Below the pieces are notes generated by a model. That model worked only from the letters and a program-made list of their open reading frames with translations. It ran no database searches and was not told the origin of the DNA. Shown piece by piece: positions 23,528-35,385 of a DNA stretch of 64,000 nucleotides; the first letter of the stretch is position 1; each line of letters opens with the position of its first letter. The position numbers were made by a program, and so were the translations under genes. The stretch is from NCBI GenBank assembly GCA_029204225.1, contig CM055092.1:84536694-84600693 (forward strand). The letters run 5' to 3'. The stretch comes from Diphasiastrum complanatum (Eukaryota; Streptophyta; Lycopodiopsida; Lycopodiales; Lycopodiaceae).

Positions 23528-23983
23528 ATGAAAGTCACAGCACAGCAGCAGCAGACTATGCTCTATCATCCTAGCGCCGTACCAACAGGAAAAGGATTTA
23601 TAAGCTGGAAAGTGAAAGCTCCTGCAGATCTTGTAATTTGCAATGAAGAACAAGTGGGTTATACAAGCCTGCGGGACGTCATACCGGACTACATGAGAGA
23701 AAGTAAGAAGAATCTGCCTCTCCAGGAAGTGATTCATTGTGGATATCGTACACCTATCAAAAATCATCTGGTTGAGCGAGCAGCAAGAGCTTATCTGCAA
23801 CCAACTGTTGTAAAATGTAAACTAAATAAAAAGAAGTTCTCAAGCTTCTATAGAAAGTTCAAAAGATGCTTATCCTTCTCTTCCATGGTTTCTAAGAGAT
23901 TAAAAAGCTCCTTTGTGGAGGCTTTTGGATGTCTACTGAAATTACTAAAGGCGCCTTTTGGTTTCATGAATGTGATTTGTTAA
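23528..23983 (+). CDS. Small basic plant protein of unknown function
   Basis: A 151-residue frame with an ATG in an A-rich context (CAAAATGAAA). It has a Gln run (QQQQ, 6-9), a WKVKAPADLVICNEE block (27-41), YTSLRDVIPDYMRE (45-58), IKNHLVERAARAYLQP (77-92) and a Lys/Phe/Ser-rich basic C-terminus. From memory, the SLRD.IP and LV..AA.AYLQP motifs recall a family of short uncharacterised plant proteins, but I cannot name it with certainty. There are no signal peptide or membrane segments. The composition and the absence of stops amid decayed DNA support a genuine gene or recent copy. The C-terminal end may be altered, since the last 30 residues look less ordered. Confidence 0.5.
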   Translation: MKVTAQQQQTMLYHPSAVPTGKGFISWKVKAPADLVICNEEQVGYTSLRDVIPDYMRESKKNLPLQEVIHCGYRTPIKNHLVERAARAYLQPTVVKCKLNKKKFSSFYRKFKRCLSFSSMVSKRLKSSFVEAFGCLLKLLKAPFGFMNVIC

Positions 23984-25770
23984 GAAAGTTTAGTGCTTTC
24001 AGTTGGGGTGTATTCAAAGAAAAGGCCTGACAGGTATTTGACTCTACTACTTATGTTTCTTCAACTCCTAGTTCTCAGACTCCATACAAGCTTATTTGAG
24101 TTTCCTGAATATGCACAGAGATCTCCTTGAGGTGCTGAAACTGAGAGGCGACTGGAGGTGCCAAATTGCTAAGGGAACTGGAGATCTTACTCTAAGGCGG
24201 TGCCCCTGTCGACAAAATTCCCCTTTGTGATTGTCATGTGAAAAGAAAATTGTCAAAGCTATTGACAAAAGGCTTGTCCACATAAAACTTCAAACTGCAA
24301 CTGTATAGTGTACGCTACAACTTGTTAGGTCGTTTTGCTGATATGTGTGCTTTCTATTCCATGTGTATGCAAAATATGGAAGAAATAAGCAGGCAGAGGC
24401 ATGTGCTGCTTGTAAAAGTTGAGCTTGCTTAATGAGCAAAACGTCTTGTAAGAGCTTTGTAATTGCAAAGTTTGTTGCCATTACCCAAAGGGATTCTGAA
24501 ACAATTGGAAGGTGAATCCATATTGGCTCTGTATTTCTAAACTGACAGTGTTGGTGTCAGCAAGAATTGTACTATATATTATGTATCTGCTGGTTGCTCG
24601 CATGTAGAAGAAGTCAATTGAAAGTTGTGCCTACATACATCAAATGCTAACCAAACGTGAAAGAAGATTTCATTTACAAGCGTGGAAAATGCATATGATC
24701 TTGGTGTAGGTCTTCTATATGGACCCAATAACTAAAGTCCTTGAACCAGATTAATCAAGCATATCGAATAAATTGTATGCATGCAAGCTCTCGTTTGTAG
24801 ATAACAATGCACCTCTCCATGCTGTAATTGCAAGCACAAAACATTGTTGCAATTTGAGATTTCTAAAAAACATATTCTGTACCATTGGGCATAGATCAGC
24901 TGTTTATTGAAAGCTTATCCGGCCAAACTGTGAAATCCAACCTACCACTTTCAATTTTAGCACTGGAAAAAAGAAAAGGCTTGTCATTTCCTGCAAGAAC
25001 CAGTTTCAACATGCCAATAATCCATCAAGTTGTTTGCATAATGTCTCCATTCTAATGATTTGTACATTGTGCAGGTTGTAAGACAGTTGAATTTGTCAAT
25101 GTTGACCAGATATGTGGATCCAAGGAGCTTTCCTTTCCTGAGGCTAGAGAAGAGGCCGTTCTGTTCTCACTTGCTGTGCCAATTTGATCTGAAAGATCAC
25201 AAGAAGCTTTGACACACAAGTGTATACACTCAAACTTAAAGATGCATTCAAATTGCTCAAAATTGCAAAAAAAGAAAAAAGATTGCAATTTTGAACCATT
25301 TTCATGCCCAAATTGTAGTGGACATATCAACTTCAAAGAAGTGATCACAATTGCTTACTCCTATCAGGATAGCACGTCGTGATATACCACAAGCACATTA
25401 TATTGCCACAAATTTCTTGAATAATAAATGTGATTGTCTAAGATTGGGTTGTGAGCCACTGTGTTGAGAAGTCTCTAAAGCACGATTTTAGCGACCATGA
25501 AACATATGGAATCTGGAGTGTTCAAGGGACATATCTACAATTCATATCAAAAGTGAAAGGAAGGAAGTTGATTTGCAAAGGAGAGAGATGCCCCACTTAA
25601 GGAATGAATGGCCACGTCCTCACACATTTGATTCTATGTTGAGTAAAAGTGAAGGGCCCACCAATGTGAAGGTAAAAGTCAAAGAGCAATCAAAGTTTCA
25701 AAAAGCTACAACCATAGGCAGACTGGTTATCAGCTAAAGACTTGACCTTAATCTATGGGACAGACCCTTG
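23984..25770. other. 1.8 kb without a recognisable gene
   Basis: Possibly 3' flank of the preceding gene. Open frames on both strands are short and overlap each other without motifs. Confidence 0.4.
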
Positions 25771-25779
25771 AATATTATT

Positions 25780-26330
25780 GTCATGGTCCTAAATGGTTTG
25801 TACCTTTAGGGGGTACTTTGGACATAGGGGATGGACCTAACTTTGGTACTAGTCGAATAGGACTATGTGGACTGGTGACCACATGCATGCATTATTAGCA
25901 TGGGTATTGCACGCATGCCTTGGGCGTGGATGTGCACTTATTCTGCTTTTGCATGGGTTCTAGCTATTATGGCAAAAGGGTCTTCCACATGCAATAGAAA
26001 TGCATGGGATATTGGCATGATTAGTTCAATTGCTTCCATGTGGATTTTGTTCATGGACAGGTGGAGTGGTCTCTCTACTCGTATAAACATCCATTAATGT
26101 CTATGGGAATCATTTAGAGTCCTACAATCGTATGTTATTGGGTCAGGAACTACATTTATTGATCAATTTTGCCTATCTCCCCGTTGCTCAGGGGCTAGAT
26201 CCGTACGGATCTAAGGTTTGGTTGGGAAGGGTTGGTCTACTGCAATCTCTCCCCTGTTTAATGGTACTCTACTTTGGTTATGATCTTCATGTGTGTTTTA
26301 ATTATGGTACGCTCTGACCTTTACCTGAGG
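25780..26330 (+). repeat. LTR-like segment related to the chromovirus LTR
   Basis: The block AGGGGCTAGATC..GATCTAAGGTTTGGTTGGG at about 26187-26230 corresponds to GGGGGCTAGATC..GATCTATGTTTGGTTGGG in the minus-strand LTR at 18.04-18.53 kb. The edges are not defined; the left boundary is a guess. The similarity elsewhere in the segment is weak. Confidence 0.35.
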
Positions 26331-26348
26331 TAATAGTTTGGAAAGCAA

Positions 26349-26560
26349 TAATGTGGGTTTCCGCAATTTTTTTATTGTTAATCTAGCCATAAAAATTGCA
26401 GAAAGTTAGCCAAAAAAATTGCGGGACCGAAATTATGGATTTCCAAAAAAATTGCGGAATCCATTTTTGCAATTTTTTTGGCAAAACATGGCAAAATTTG
26501 AGGAAATTTTTGCAATTTTTGCCATTTTTTTCCGCAATTTTTGCCCCCTTTTCTTGTAGT
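26349..26560. repeat. Cluster of GCAATTTTT / AAAAATTGC inverted motifs
   Basis: Within about 210 bp GCAATTTTT occurs four times and AAAAATTGC three times, with TTTGGCAAAA and CCGCAATTTTT variants, giving many overlapping short inverted repeats. No coding sense. The copia RT fragment begins immediately to the right. Confidence 0.75.
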
Positions 26561-26579
26561 GAATTTTTAAGCCAAGAAT

Positions 26580-27230
26580 ATCCAAAATACGGATGTCACA
26601 TGAATAAAAACATTTATGGTCTCAAACAAGCAGCGAGACAATGGTATAGAAAGAAGGACAAAACTCTACGTTCCATAGGCTTCAAACCTCTATTTGCTTA
26701 ATCAAATGTCTATATCAAGCATGTCCAAAATGAAATAATCATTCTAGTTGTTTATGGTGATGACACACTTATCTTCTCAAGAAGAGATAAGTTAATTTCA
26801 GATGTCAAAAGGGATATTTCTGAAATATTTGAGATCAATGACCTAGGAGAAGCTAAAATCTATCTAGGCTTGCAGATCGTGAGAGACTTTGAAGGTGGTA
26901 AGTTGTATCTTCACCAACAAAAGTACACTCAAAAGATCATTGAAGACTTCAACATGCTCAAATGCAAAGGTGTGCATACTCTCATGATACCTCGAACAAT
27001 ACTGAGCAAGGTAGATTGTCCTCAGACTCTCGAGGAAGAGGAACGAATGGCCAAAACACCCTATTGTAGGCTGATTGGATCATTGTTATATCTAGCAGAC
27101 AACACCATACCTGATATAGCATTTGCAATATACAGGCTTAGCCAATATAATTGGAACCCAGAATCGTTACATTGGAAGTTGGCAAAGAGAATACTATAAT
27201 ATCTCCAGCAAACGAAAGACTATGGACTGT
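26580..27230 (+). pseudogene. Ty1/copia reverse transcriptase C-terminal half and RNase H start
   Basis: The frame begins YGLKQAARQWYRKKD (the family motif YGLKQA.R.WY). After a stop it continues ILVVYGDDTLIFS, where the catalytic box usually reads YVDD. Then follow IFEINDLGEAKIYLGLQI, KLYLHQQKYTQKIIEDFNM, TPYCRLIGSLLYLA.NT.PDIAFAIYRLSQY and HWKLAKRIL. Internal stops make it non-functional. The RT N-terminal half at 9.0-9.6 kb could come from a related element, but the two are 17 kb apart and cannot be joined. Confidence 0.85.
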
Positions 27231-27467
27231 GCTAGGAGATTCTTGTTGATTCTGAATTACGTGCTACGAGTCCACTGGTGGTGGAACTTGAGGGTGTGGA
27301 TTATAACCGGCTCGTCTTGTGGGTGGGTTCGTTTTCCACATATCGGTTCTGAGGTCCATATTACTCACAGCTTGGGATATTTTTGAAGCTTGAGTTATGG
27401 CAAGCTATGCATCTTCCATCGCAATGGCTTTTGCTACAGTTTCTTCTAGTGTTTGGGGATTGCTTTG
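27231..27467 (-). pseudogene. Probable decayed continuation of the gypsy gag
   Basis: Sequence between the copia RT fragment and the recognisable gag. The reading frame is lost, and the exact copia/gypsy junction lies somewhere here. Confidence 0.3.
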
Positions 27468-28159
27468 TCATACAGCTAATTGTAGTTCTCGTCCTAGTCC
27501 TCTCAAGAAGAATGTTAATAGCAATGGTTGAGGTAACTGTATTGCATCGGGTACTTGTTGAGATAAGGCTGTCATTCTTCTAAGATACTGTCGCACACTC
27601 TCTCCCTCTCCTTGTTGAAGAGAGGTAAGGGTAAATAGGATTCCATCTGTGGTCCTATGTGGGGTAAACTCATTCAAAGATAACTTGTGGAACGTCATGA
27701 TGTCATCGATAGATCCATGTCTATAATACCATTGTCTGTGGTGGAACCAGTTAAAGTCATGGTAAAATACATCATGATGTGATGGGGGTCAATATTGTTG
27801 TTTACCAAACATGCAGTTCTAAAGGCCTTGATATAATTTTTGGCACTTTCGTAAGGGGCACCATGGAACTTCGGAGTGGTACTTCTTAGTTTTGGTAATG
27901 GTGCTACATCAGCAGGAATCACAATTGGTTCCATTATGTTGGTCTCGTTAGGCTCACACTGGACCTCTTCCAAAGTACTTCGTGATACTATGGGCTTTTC
28001 TTCTGTAGGACGTTGGGAAATGTCAATATCCAAAGAATACCTCTGGTTCCTTAGTGGATAGGGCACCAGGGCCACTAATCTCTTATGCTTACGTCGTAGT
28101 GGAGGACCTATTGTATTATCATGGATCTTCTTCCTGCGTAGACATGGTTTATCAGTCAC
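27468..28159 (-). pseudogene. Ty3/gypsy gag (retrotrans_gag-type)
   Basis: Two minus-strand frames joined by a shift. The first has PKFHGAPYESAKNYIKAFRT, HHIMMYFTMTLTGS and a proline/arginine-rich N-terminus. The second has TPHRTTDGILFTLTSLQQG, ESVRQYLRRM and LLLTFFLRGL. These match the capsid-like gag region of plant gypsy elements (FHG.P.EDA..YL..F, then F.LGL/RGL near the end). Gag forms the virus-like particle. The zinc knuckle and pol are not found to the left, so the element is truncated. Confidence 0.75.
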
Positions 28160-28530
28160 TTGAATGGTGGGATCAACGCTTTCGCGGTGCTACCCACTAT
28201 CGTGGCATTGAAAGTGTGACTTTCAATAGAGTCTATCTACCTTGTTTTTTGGTTGGTCACTAGTCAAGGTCATAGTCAATGGTGAGCAAATCATGTCTAA
28301 TAGTAGACGTAGCAAGGTTTTGCACTGTCGGCAGACTAATCCATGTTGGCATCTGACGATGAGCCAGATAATGCTCAACAAGGGCGGTCTCAGATTGTGA
28401 ATTCATTGCTAACTGTGCGACTTCATCAAAACGGTGAAAATGAGTAAGCTCTCAACAACATTTCAACAAATAATGTAGTCAATGACATGGACAAGTATAT
28501 TCCATGCAATGTTTCTTCCAAGTTTGAGCT

Positions 28531-28547
28531 CCCGGCAGACGCACCAG
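28531..28547 (-). promoter_or_regulatory. Primer-binding site of the minus-strand gypsy element
   Basis: The minus strand reads TGCCAACA|CTGGTGCGTCTGCCGGGAG. The LTR-type ending ACA is followed by TGGTGCGTCTGCCGGG, complementary to a tRNA 3' end (its reverse complement ends in ACCA). The LTR would lie right of 28548 and gag starts about 370 bp further, as expected. I did not identify the tRNA. Confidence 0.5.
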
Positions 28548-29220
28548 TGTTGGCAGATTTTTCGTCGAGGGATTGGTCCCGTCGGAAGATCCCCAGCGGG
28601 GGAAGGGTCCACACTGCCCTTACGCGAGTGATCAGGGTAACGCCGTTTCCAATCGCACGGGCCGTCCTAATCACCCAGTACTCCTGGATCAATGAGATTT
28701 TTCCAGGCCCTCAGAGGTATGACCGCTTGGGAGATGAACTGATTATCAAACTAGGATATTGTTTTTGTCACTTTTAACCTTCCAGCTCGGTTTGGCAATA
28801 GATGTGGTATGTTAAGTATTTTCTATCCTTGGTGTAATCGAGTCAAGTTTGTGGACAACAATAGTCATACGAGTCTATGCAATAATAGATGCATATTCGA
28901 AACTGACGTACTTCTCTAACTATCTCAATTGCTAAATCTTTGGTGCGAACACTCTCCTGTTGGGTATCGAGAGTAATGAATCTTATGGTCATCCATCCTT
29001 CTATGCGTAGGACTGGGAAATATCTAAGGGGAGCAGCCATTGATGATATCGACGTAGGATTGTGAGAGATCTGAGTATTGACCCTATAGGTAGGATCTAA
29101 CTGAATCTCAGGGAATCTGGGGTAGAAATCATTCGAGGATCTCAAAGAGATTTTTAGCCAAGAGTAATCACAAATCCAAACTTGAAGAGGAAGAATCAGC
29201 AAAACACATTCATACACAAG
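28548..29220 (-). repeat. Probable 5' LTR of the minus-strand gypsy element (right edge unknown)
   Basis: It is placed by its position next to the primer-binding site, not by a second copy. Frames across it have no retroelement motif. The true outer edge could be further right. Confidence 0.35.
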
Positions 29221-30600
29221 TACCCAAACTCAATGCATGAAAATGGAGCATAGATTGAAATGCAAATGGAAGGATTTTCAATTATCAATGAAACAGCATT
29301 TTAGTACAGTATCTAGTGTTTGAAAACTCATGGAGGAGGTCCTCCTATATACTCTACAAGTGGTGAACCCAATCCTGGAACATTTTAGATTCCACCTCTT
29401 GACTTGCATAAATTAAGAAAATCATCACCTAACTTACACAAATTAGGGATGAATCTTCAATAAAAATTATCTCAAGTTGAGAGGGCCCATTTACTAGCTC
29501 CCACATGGTTTTTCATCTTTCAAGAATTACCATGGGGATCACAAATTGTACAACTAGCACTAATTATTCTCGTGTTCTCAGACTTAGCTCTCAACTTTAT
29601 CTCTGCTAGAAGCTCTTTTTGAGTGGAGAGGTTCTGCATTGACACCTCGCGGCATGGCATCAGCTAACACTAAACCATTGCCAAAGGACTCATTTATGAA
29701 GTTGAGATACTGTTGTGGGGCTATTTACTACCCTAGCCTCAACCCAAGATCCAAGCACACAAGCATCAAGGAGAAGAGATTAGATGTCACGCGGAGGTTC
29801 GATCCCGTGAGAGCGATAGCATAGATCAAAATACAGCATGCATAGATGATCCACAATCAACACTAAGATCCATTAACACTATCAATTAACTCTACAACCA
29901 TTAACACTAAAACCACAATGATGAAAGCTTACTCTTCTCTCTCTCTCCCCCTTTCTCTCTCTCACAAAAAACATAAGAATAAGCAATTCAATAACAATCA
30001 CATCCAACAATTAGCAACCATAAAGAAAGTATGAGAGATGGAGGAAAAGAGATAGAGAGCAAAAACATTCCACATCCATTGCATAAGAGGACCAACCTAC
30101 TTGTGTTAGAAATGAAGATGAAATATGTACAATAATTTGAAACTGCTACTTATATAGGAAATTGAGGAGATGGGCGTCCCAATTCCTATTGGCTAATCTA
30201 AACCTAAGTATTCAAATAGTGGAGGGAACCCATTCAAAAATTGGAGGGAACTAATTCATGGGAACCCCTACTTTATTCACTAACTTGACTATTAGGCCCT
30301 ACGACATTAAAAGTCTCGCAAAAAGACCTAAAGTCCTTTTATTAACTTGTAACTAATCAAATAACTATGTGATCATCGGGTTGGACTTACATGCGCAAGG
30401 TGCCAAATCCCTCTCACTTATGCGCTTTGTGTTAAAATCCTTTGTGTGCGGTAGGAAGTATTTATTGGCATTTGAAAGCTATTTGGACGTTGTCCAAGCT
30501 ACGAATCTTGATTCCCACGATCCGCCCAGCATCACAACTCGATAGTATAATCTGGCCAATGGCAGGAATCTTGGCATGTTTTGCCATATTGTGAATATTG
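29221..30600. other. 1.4 kb without a recognisable gene
   Basis: AT-rich, with short CTCTCT tracts near 29935-29965. A GGTTCGATCCC box B-like site at 29796-29806 has no matching box A, so no tRNA is called. Confidence 0.4.
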
Positions 30601-30889
30601 AGATTTTGGCATTTTGGTATCATTCTCTCTCTCTACCCGAGTTTTCTAGTGTATATTTTCTCTCTCTACCCGAGAGTAGCCTGTTTTTCCCATACTGAGC
30701 ACTTAGAATTATTTTTGACATTGAATCCTCATAGTGAGAAGTTAGTTTTTTCAGTCTGTTGTATGCCAGTGTGCTCTTGCCTTAGATTTTTCAAGTGATA
30801 TGTTTTTTGATCAATCTTGTGCAATCACAACACCTCAGTAAGATCCTGTAAGGTGTGTAGTGAAGTTCACACATGCTAAAAACTTTACA
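30601..30889 (+). repeat. 3' part of a copia 5' LTR
   Basis: The sequence ends AACTTTACA directly before the initiator-Met primer-binding site, so it is the end of a plus-strand 5' LTR. The LTR start was not found because there is no second copy in the window. CTCTCTCTACCCGAG occurs twice (about 30625 and 30660). Confidence 0.5.
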
Positions 30890-30901
30890 TGGTATCAGAG
30901 C
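30890..30901 (+). promoter_or_regulatory. Copia primer-binding site (tRNA-iMet)
   Basis: TGGTATCAGAGC is the complement of the initiator methionine tRNA 3' end used by most plant copia elements. It directly follows the LTR end. Confidence 0.85.
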
Positions 30902-31664
30902 TTCATGCTTTGAAGAGGTGAGGGTGTATACATCTGAACAACAGTGCTTTTGCTTATAGGAACTCGGATTTGGGAGAGGAATACAAACTCGCTGACAAAC
31001 AAGCCATCTGTGGATCATAAGTGGATCAAATCAAGCCTGATCTGCCTCAGCTGAGTCCTATATGAATAGAGAGCTCACACGTGTGAAATCGGCCCTCTTT
31101 GTTTGAGTGCTACTTCTCAAGGAATGATCCAAATTTGATGTTCTATAGCTTGTTGGATAGGTATTGAAGAGTAAAATGTGTTGCTCGAGTTTTTAAATCA
31201 ATTTGATTTGTTTTTAGAAGAGTTTTATGCAATAAAAGAGTTTGAGAGAGTACTCATCTCGTGGGATATGCCAAAGTGAGCACACATCAATTCTTTTCAC
31301 CAATTTCTTCAATTTTCATCATCAATAAAGTAGAATTGGATAGAAGTGAGTATTGTGAGGTCTTAGACTTTTCATTTCACACAAATTACTGTGTTTGAGT
31401 TGAAAGTAAGTTCCTAGAGAGTTTATCAGTTCTTTGAAATTCGTGGGAGAGTTAGACTTCTTACTTGCATGTGCTTCATTTTGATGATTGAAGCAAGATC
31501 CAAATTCAAGATAGATTGATTTTTTCTGTTGAGAGTTTGATCTCACATTCTGTTGCTAGATTTCATAGGTTCTATCAACATTACCAGTGTTAGATCCTAG
31601 GTTGAGATAGAAAGCAACATTTTCAACTTCATCTTTGTCATTACTAGAATTTATCATAGAGAAA

Positions 31665-31823
31665 ATGTCTTCATCTGGTTCACATTTCTTGGAGCACAGT
31701 GAGAGATTAACATCTTCCAATTATGCAATGTGGAAGATTAGAATGGAATCATTATTGATTCTACAAGATGTAATCATGGAAGTATTAGCAGTAGGGTGTG
31801 GTTATGCTGGGTCCTTATGCTGA
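31665..31823 (+). pseudogene. Ty1/copia gag N-terminus, truncated
   Basis: The ATG at 31665 gives MSSSGSHFLEHSERLTSSNY then AMWKIRMESLLI and a decayed tail. The L..SNY..WK.RM pattern marks the start of copia gag. It lies 760 bp downstream of the primer-binding site on the same strand. The frame breaks after about 40 residues and nothing copia-like follows, so the element is truncated near 31.8 kb. Confidence 0.7.
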
Positions 31824-33013
31824 TCTAAGGCCCTATGTTGCGCTCATGTGACAGCATGCAACGGCTCTTCATATATCCTACGTGCTGGAATTTTCTTTTT
31901 GGTCTAGTTAGGGCAATCTTTATAGGCTATAACAATGCCTTCTAATACAATCAGCACATTTAGCGACAAATTGATATTGAAGTCGACATTTACTTTGTTT
32001 TCTGTATTTATATTCGTACTATTAGCGGTTCCAGGCATTTATTCAAGCCAGTCAACGTAAGAGGTACTTCTGGGTGATTGTGATGCTTGTGCAAAGTGGG
32101 TGGATGTAGTGTCAACTAATCTCCATGACCCATCTCGCCTGAACTCATATACTTCTAAATAACTGTAATGTTTGTGATGTCGTACTCTGAATAAGGTATC
32201 ACACAGTTGTAGGTTGTGGTGAAATTCTGGGGTGTAGAAGTGATATCTTGGAATTCCTCATCTAACTAGTTGGCACACATCATCCGGCAGGGATAAGAAT
32301 TGATATCTTAGGTCCATCATATGAACCCTAAGACTGCTCGAGGGATCTCGTCTAGTAGTGCAACTTGAACCGCTAGGGGAAACCAGTGATGACCCAATCA
32401 TAGGTATAAAGTGGTCTGTATTTGAGCTCCGTTGGTATTGATTTCTAAAGCGAGGTCGTTGGTGGTCACACATCCCAAACTAGTATCTAAAGCTTTAATT
32501 ATGGCAGATCCCCAACTTGATTCATATTACTGGACAGAATTTCCTCGGATTACCAAATTGTGCCATGTTACTCTATCAGGGATGATAGATACAAAAATCA
32601 TCCTGGAAGAGGTGCAATAGTTTTGGGTGATTGTCCAATGTATCAGGTGAGTCCTAGTAACAATCTTGCACTGTACTTTGGCATTTTGGTCTTAAACTGA
32701 CTTTTGATATGCTACTTTAGTAAATCTTTCTTAAATATTCCTTCTGCATTACAGTCGTCGTTAACATCCTCAAAGAATATTCTATATTCTAGAACATCCT
32801 ATCCTTTCCTTCTCATAGAGTTGTTGATCATTTAGTATATGGAACTGTTGTTCACCAACTCTCGAAGGCGTTCTAGGGATTCTGACGACTTGTCGATATC
32901 TGTCGCTTTCTACCTCGGGTGATATTGTTGATTCAGCGTGTGCATTCATTTCTTGATGTTATAATATATGGCTTTTGTATGGTGCTTAGACAATCTTTGG
33001 TCGAACGATATTT
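31824..33013 (-). other. Unassigned coding-like remnants, minus strand
   Basis: The minus-strand frame from about 32473 to 32060 reads, with one stop, HFIPMIGSSLV, LRYQFLSLPDDVCQLVR, YTPEFHHNLQLCDTLFRV, YSYLEVYEFRRDGSWRLVD. It looks like former coding sequence, but I cannot assign it. It lies downstream of the gypsy integrase and could be the remainder of that element or a separate one. Confidence 0.3.
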
Positions 33014-35370
33014 CTATCTTAATGGAGAATGAACTTCCAAGCGTCGAGTCACAGGTTTGATTGGACCGACAAACTCAATCCCCCACTTCTCAAATGGTGC
33101 AAGAGGTAGGATTGGTGTCAACGACCAATTCATTGCTTTTGTTGGCTTACCAGATCTTTGGCATGGGGAATATAATTTGATACATCTTTGAACATAGTTG
33201 GCCACTAGTACTTGGCAGTCATTATTTTATTAACAGTGTTCTTTAAAGCAAAGTGTCCGCCAGCATCCTCTGAATGTAAGGCTTGTACAACCTTTATAAT
33301 ATCTTCTGTTTCGAGACATCTTCTTAGTTGATGATCAGCACCAAGCTTGTACAAGACATTGTTAATAATGGTATAAGGTGCTACCTTGTATTAAAAAACT
33401 GTCTTTTTCTCCAAATCATATCCATCCGGATATATTTGATCCTTAAGATAAATAATGATATCAGAATATAATGAATTCGTAGATGAGATTTCAAATAAAT
33501 TTTCGTTTGAAAAATCATCATTAATTGGTTTTTCAACTTTCCATGTGCTGAGTTGCGATAGATAATCAGCATTTGTATGATATTTTCCTTGGCAAAGTTC
33601 TACTTGATAAGTGAATTCCTGCAGAAGTAGAACCCATCAAGCAGTTCGTCCTGATAAATCTGGTTTATTAACAAGATACTTTAGAGCATAGTGATCAACA
33701 TGAAAAAATGAAGGCATATTCCAGCAAATAATGCCAAAATGTTTTAACAGTAAAAATCATTCCAAGTGCTTCCCTTTCTATAGCCAAATAATTCTTCTCT
33801 GAGGCACTGAGCTGTCAACTTGCATAGTATATGGTCCTTCTGATCATCCTTCTGACGTGAGTTTCAGCTTTTGTAGATGTGTTTTTATATCACCATACAC
33901 ACAAAAATCATCTATGAAAATTTCAAGAAAAGTTCTTAGGAAAGCAGTGAATATTAACATCATGATTCGCTAAAAAGTTGCTGGTGCGTTGCAAAGACCA
34001 AATGGCATTTTGTTGTAGGCATAAGTGTCCCAATCCGTGGTAAACGTAGTCTTTGAACGATCCTCCTTTCTCATGCCAACCTGATTATATCCAGAAAAGC
34101 CGTCACAGAAACTATAACACTCTTGACCAGCAACCTGATCTAAGATAGACTCAGTAAAAGGCAAAGGATGATGATTCTTCCTTGTGACAGCATTGAGCTT
34201 TCGGAAATCCTGGCATATTCGTATTTTGCCAGTTTTCTTCTTTGGAACAACAACAATAGGAGAAACTCATTCGCTGCTTAAGATGGGATAGATACTATCT
34301 GTGTTAAGATGCTTGTTAAGCTTGTCTTTAACCATGAGGGAGTACTTTGGATTGAGACGATATTGTCTCTGTCGAATAGGTACAGCATCTTCTTTAAGAT
34401 CAATTCGGTGCTCTCCGAATTCTGCAGGTATACCTTTCAAATTGTCGAGCGACCAAGCAAAAACATCTTGGTACTCCTTCAACAACTCCGTGAATTCAGC
34501 TAATCCTATCTCTCTAAGTGACTTTGACACATGCACAAATTTACCTGGTGCAAGTTCAATTAATTAAGTAGAGACTGGTAAAATGATTCCTTCTGTCATA
34601 CTGGCCTTGGTGTGGCCATGAATTTCACGCATGGTTGACTCCATAGATATCTTCTTGTCGTCAATCTGGTTCTTATTACCAAATTCTTGTTCAGATTCGT
34701 CAAATTCATCACTTGAATCATTCTCAGACTCTTTTGAGTTCGTGTTTGCAACTTTTGTTTCATTAACCACATCATCTGCTTTAGCATTGCAAGCATCGAA
34801 GAATTCTTCTTCATCAGTGTTCTCATAACATTCGAAATACTGCACTTCGATGTCAGATGCATTGGAAAAAATATTTAATGCATAAGAAGAATCTTCTGAG
34901 GTAAAACTGGTGTCAGACAAAGGAGTTTCACCTTCGTATTTGTCACGACTCCAGGTAATTATTTGCTCTGCTGGCTTACCTCGATTATTGGTCTCACCAG
35001 TCTGGAATCTCAACTCTCTGGATTTCCATTGAACACTTGCATTTGATTGATAAAGCTAGGGCCGTCCAATTAGCACAAAATAAGATGGCAAACCAAGTGG
35101 TCTGATAACTATGAAATTCATTGTGAAAGGCTTGGCTTGAATGTAAACAGTGACATCCTTCAATTCTCCAATAGGCTTTCGTCACGTCAAATCAACTAAC
35201 TTGATATTTCGTTGTGTCGGTTGAATGTCAGTTAGCCCCAAAGCATGAGTTGTGTCTTCTGTTATTATGTTCACGCTGAAACCAGAGTCTATCGACACTT
35301 TTTCAATCAAACATCCCGCAATGGTAACATCAATTTCAGGTGCACCAAGATCACCTAGATCAATTGACAA
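33014..35370 (-). pseudogene. Ty3/gypsy pol (protease, RT, RNase H, integrase N-terminus), Athila/Tat-like
   Basis: Read on the minus strand. The aspartic protease has VSIDSGFSVNII (DSG active site). After an acidic spacer comes RT with EHRIDLKEDAVPIRQRQYRL, VSPIVVVPKKKTGK, RICQDFRKLNAVTRKN, HPLPFTESILDQVAGQ, CDGFSGYNQV, MPFGLCNAPATF and FIDDFCVY (catalytic DD). RNase H has VDHYALKYLVNKPDLSGR and LLLQEFTYQV. The integrase zinc region has GGHFALKNTVNKIMTAKYWW and a CQRSGKP, and then PLAPFEKWGIEFVGPI. Stops are scattered (after SSE, ATF and elsewhere). The integrase core is lost left of 33.0 kb. The tRNA-Asp-type primer site at 41.0 kb suits the Athila/Tat group. The element is split from its gag by a later insertion. 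Confidence 0.85.
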
Positions 35371-35385
35371 TACACTAGCATCTGG

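Noticed and set aside
29796-29806. tRNA gene suggested by GGTTCGATCCC
   Set aside because: No box A at the proper distance and no cloverleaf pairing.
31824-32480. Endogenous pararetrovirus movement or coat protein
   Set aside because: The minus-strand remnants did not show a convincing caulimovirid motif, and no RT of that type lies nearby.
34301-34828. Plus-strand open frames at 34.3-34.8 kb
   Set aside because: They are shadows of the gypsy pol on the minus strand, where RT motifs are clear.
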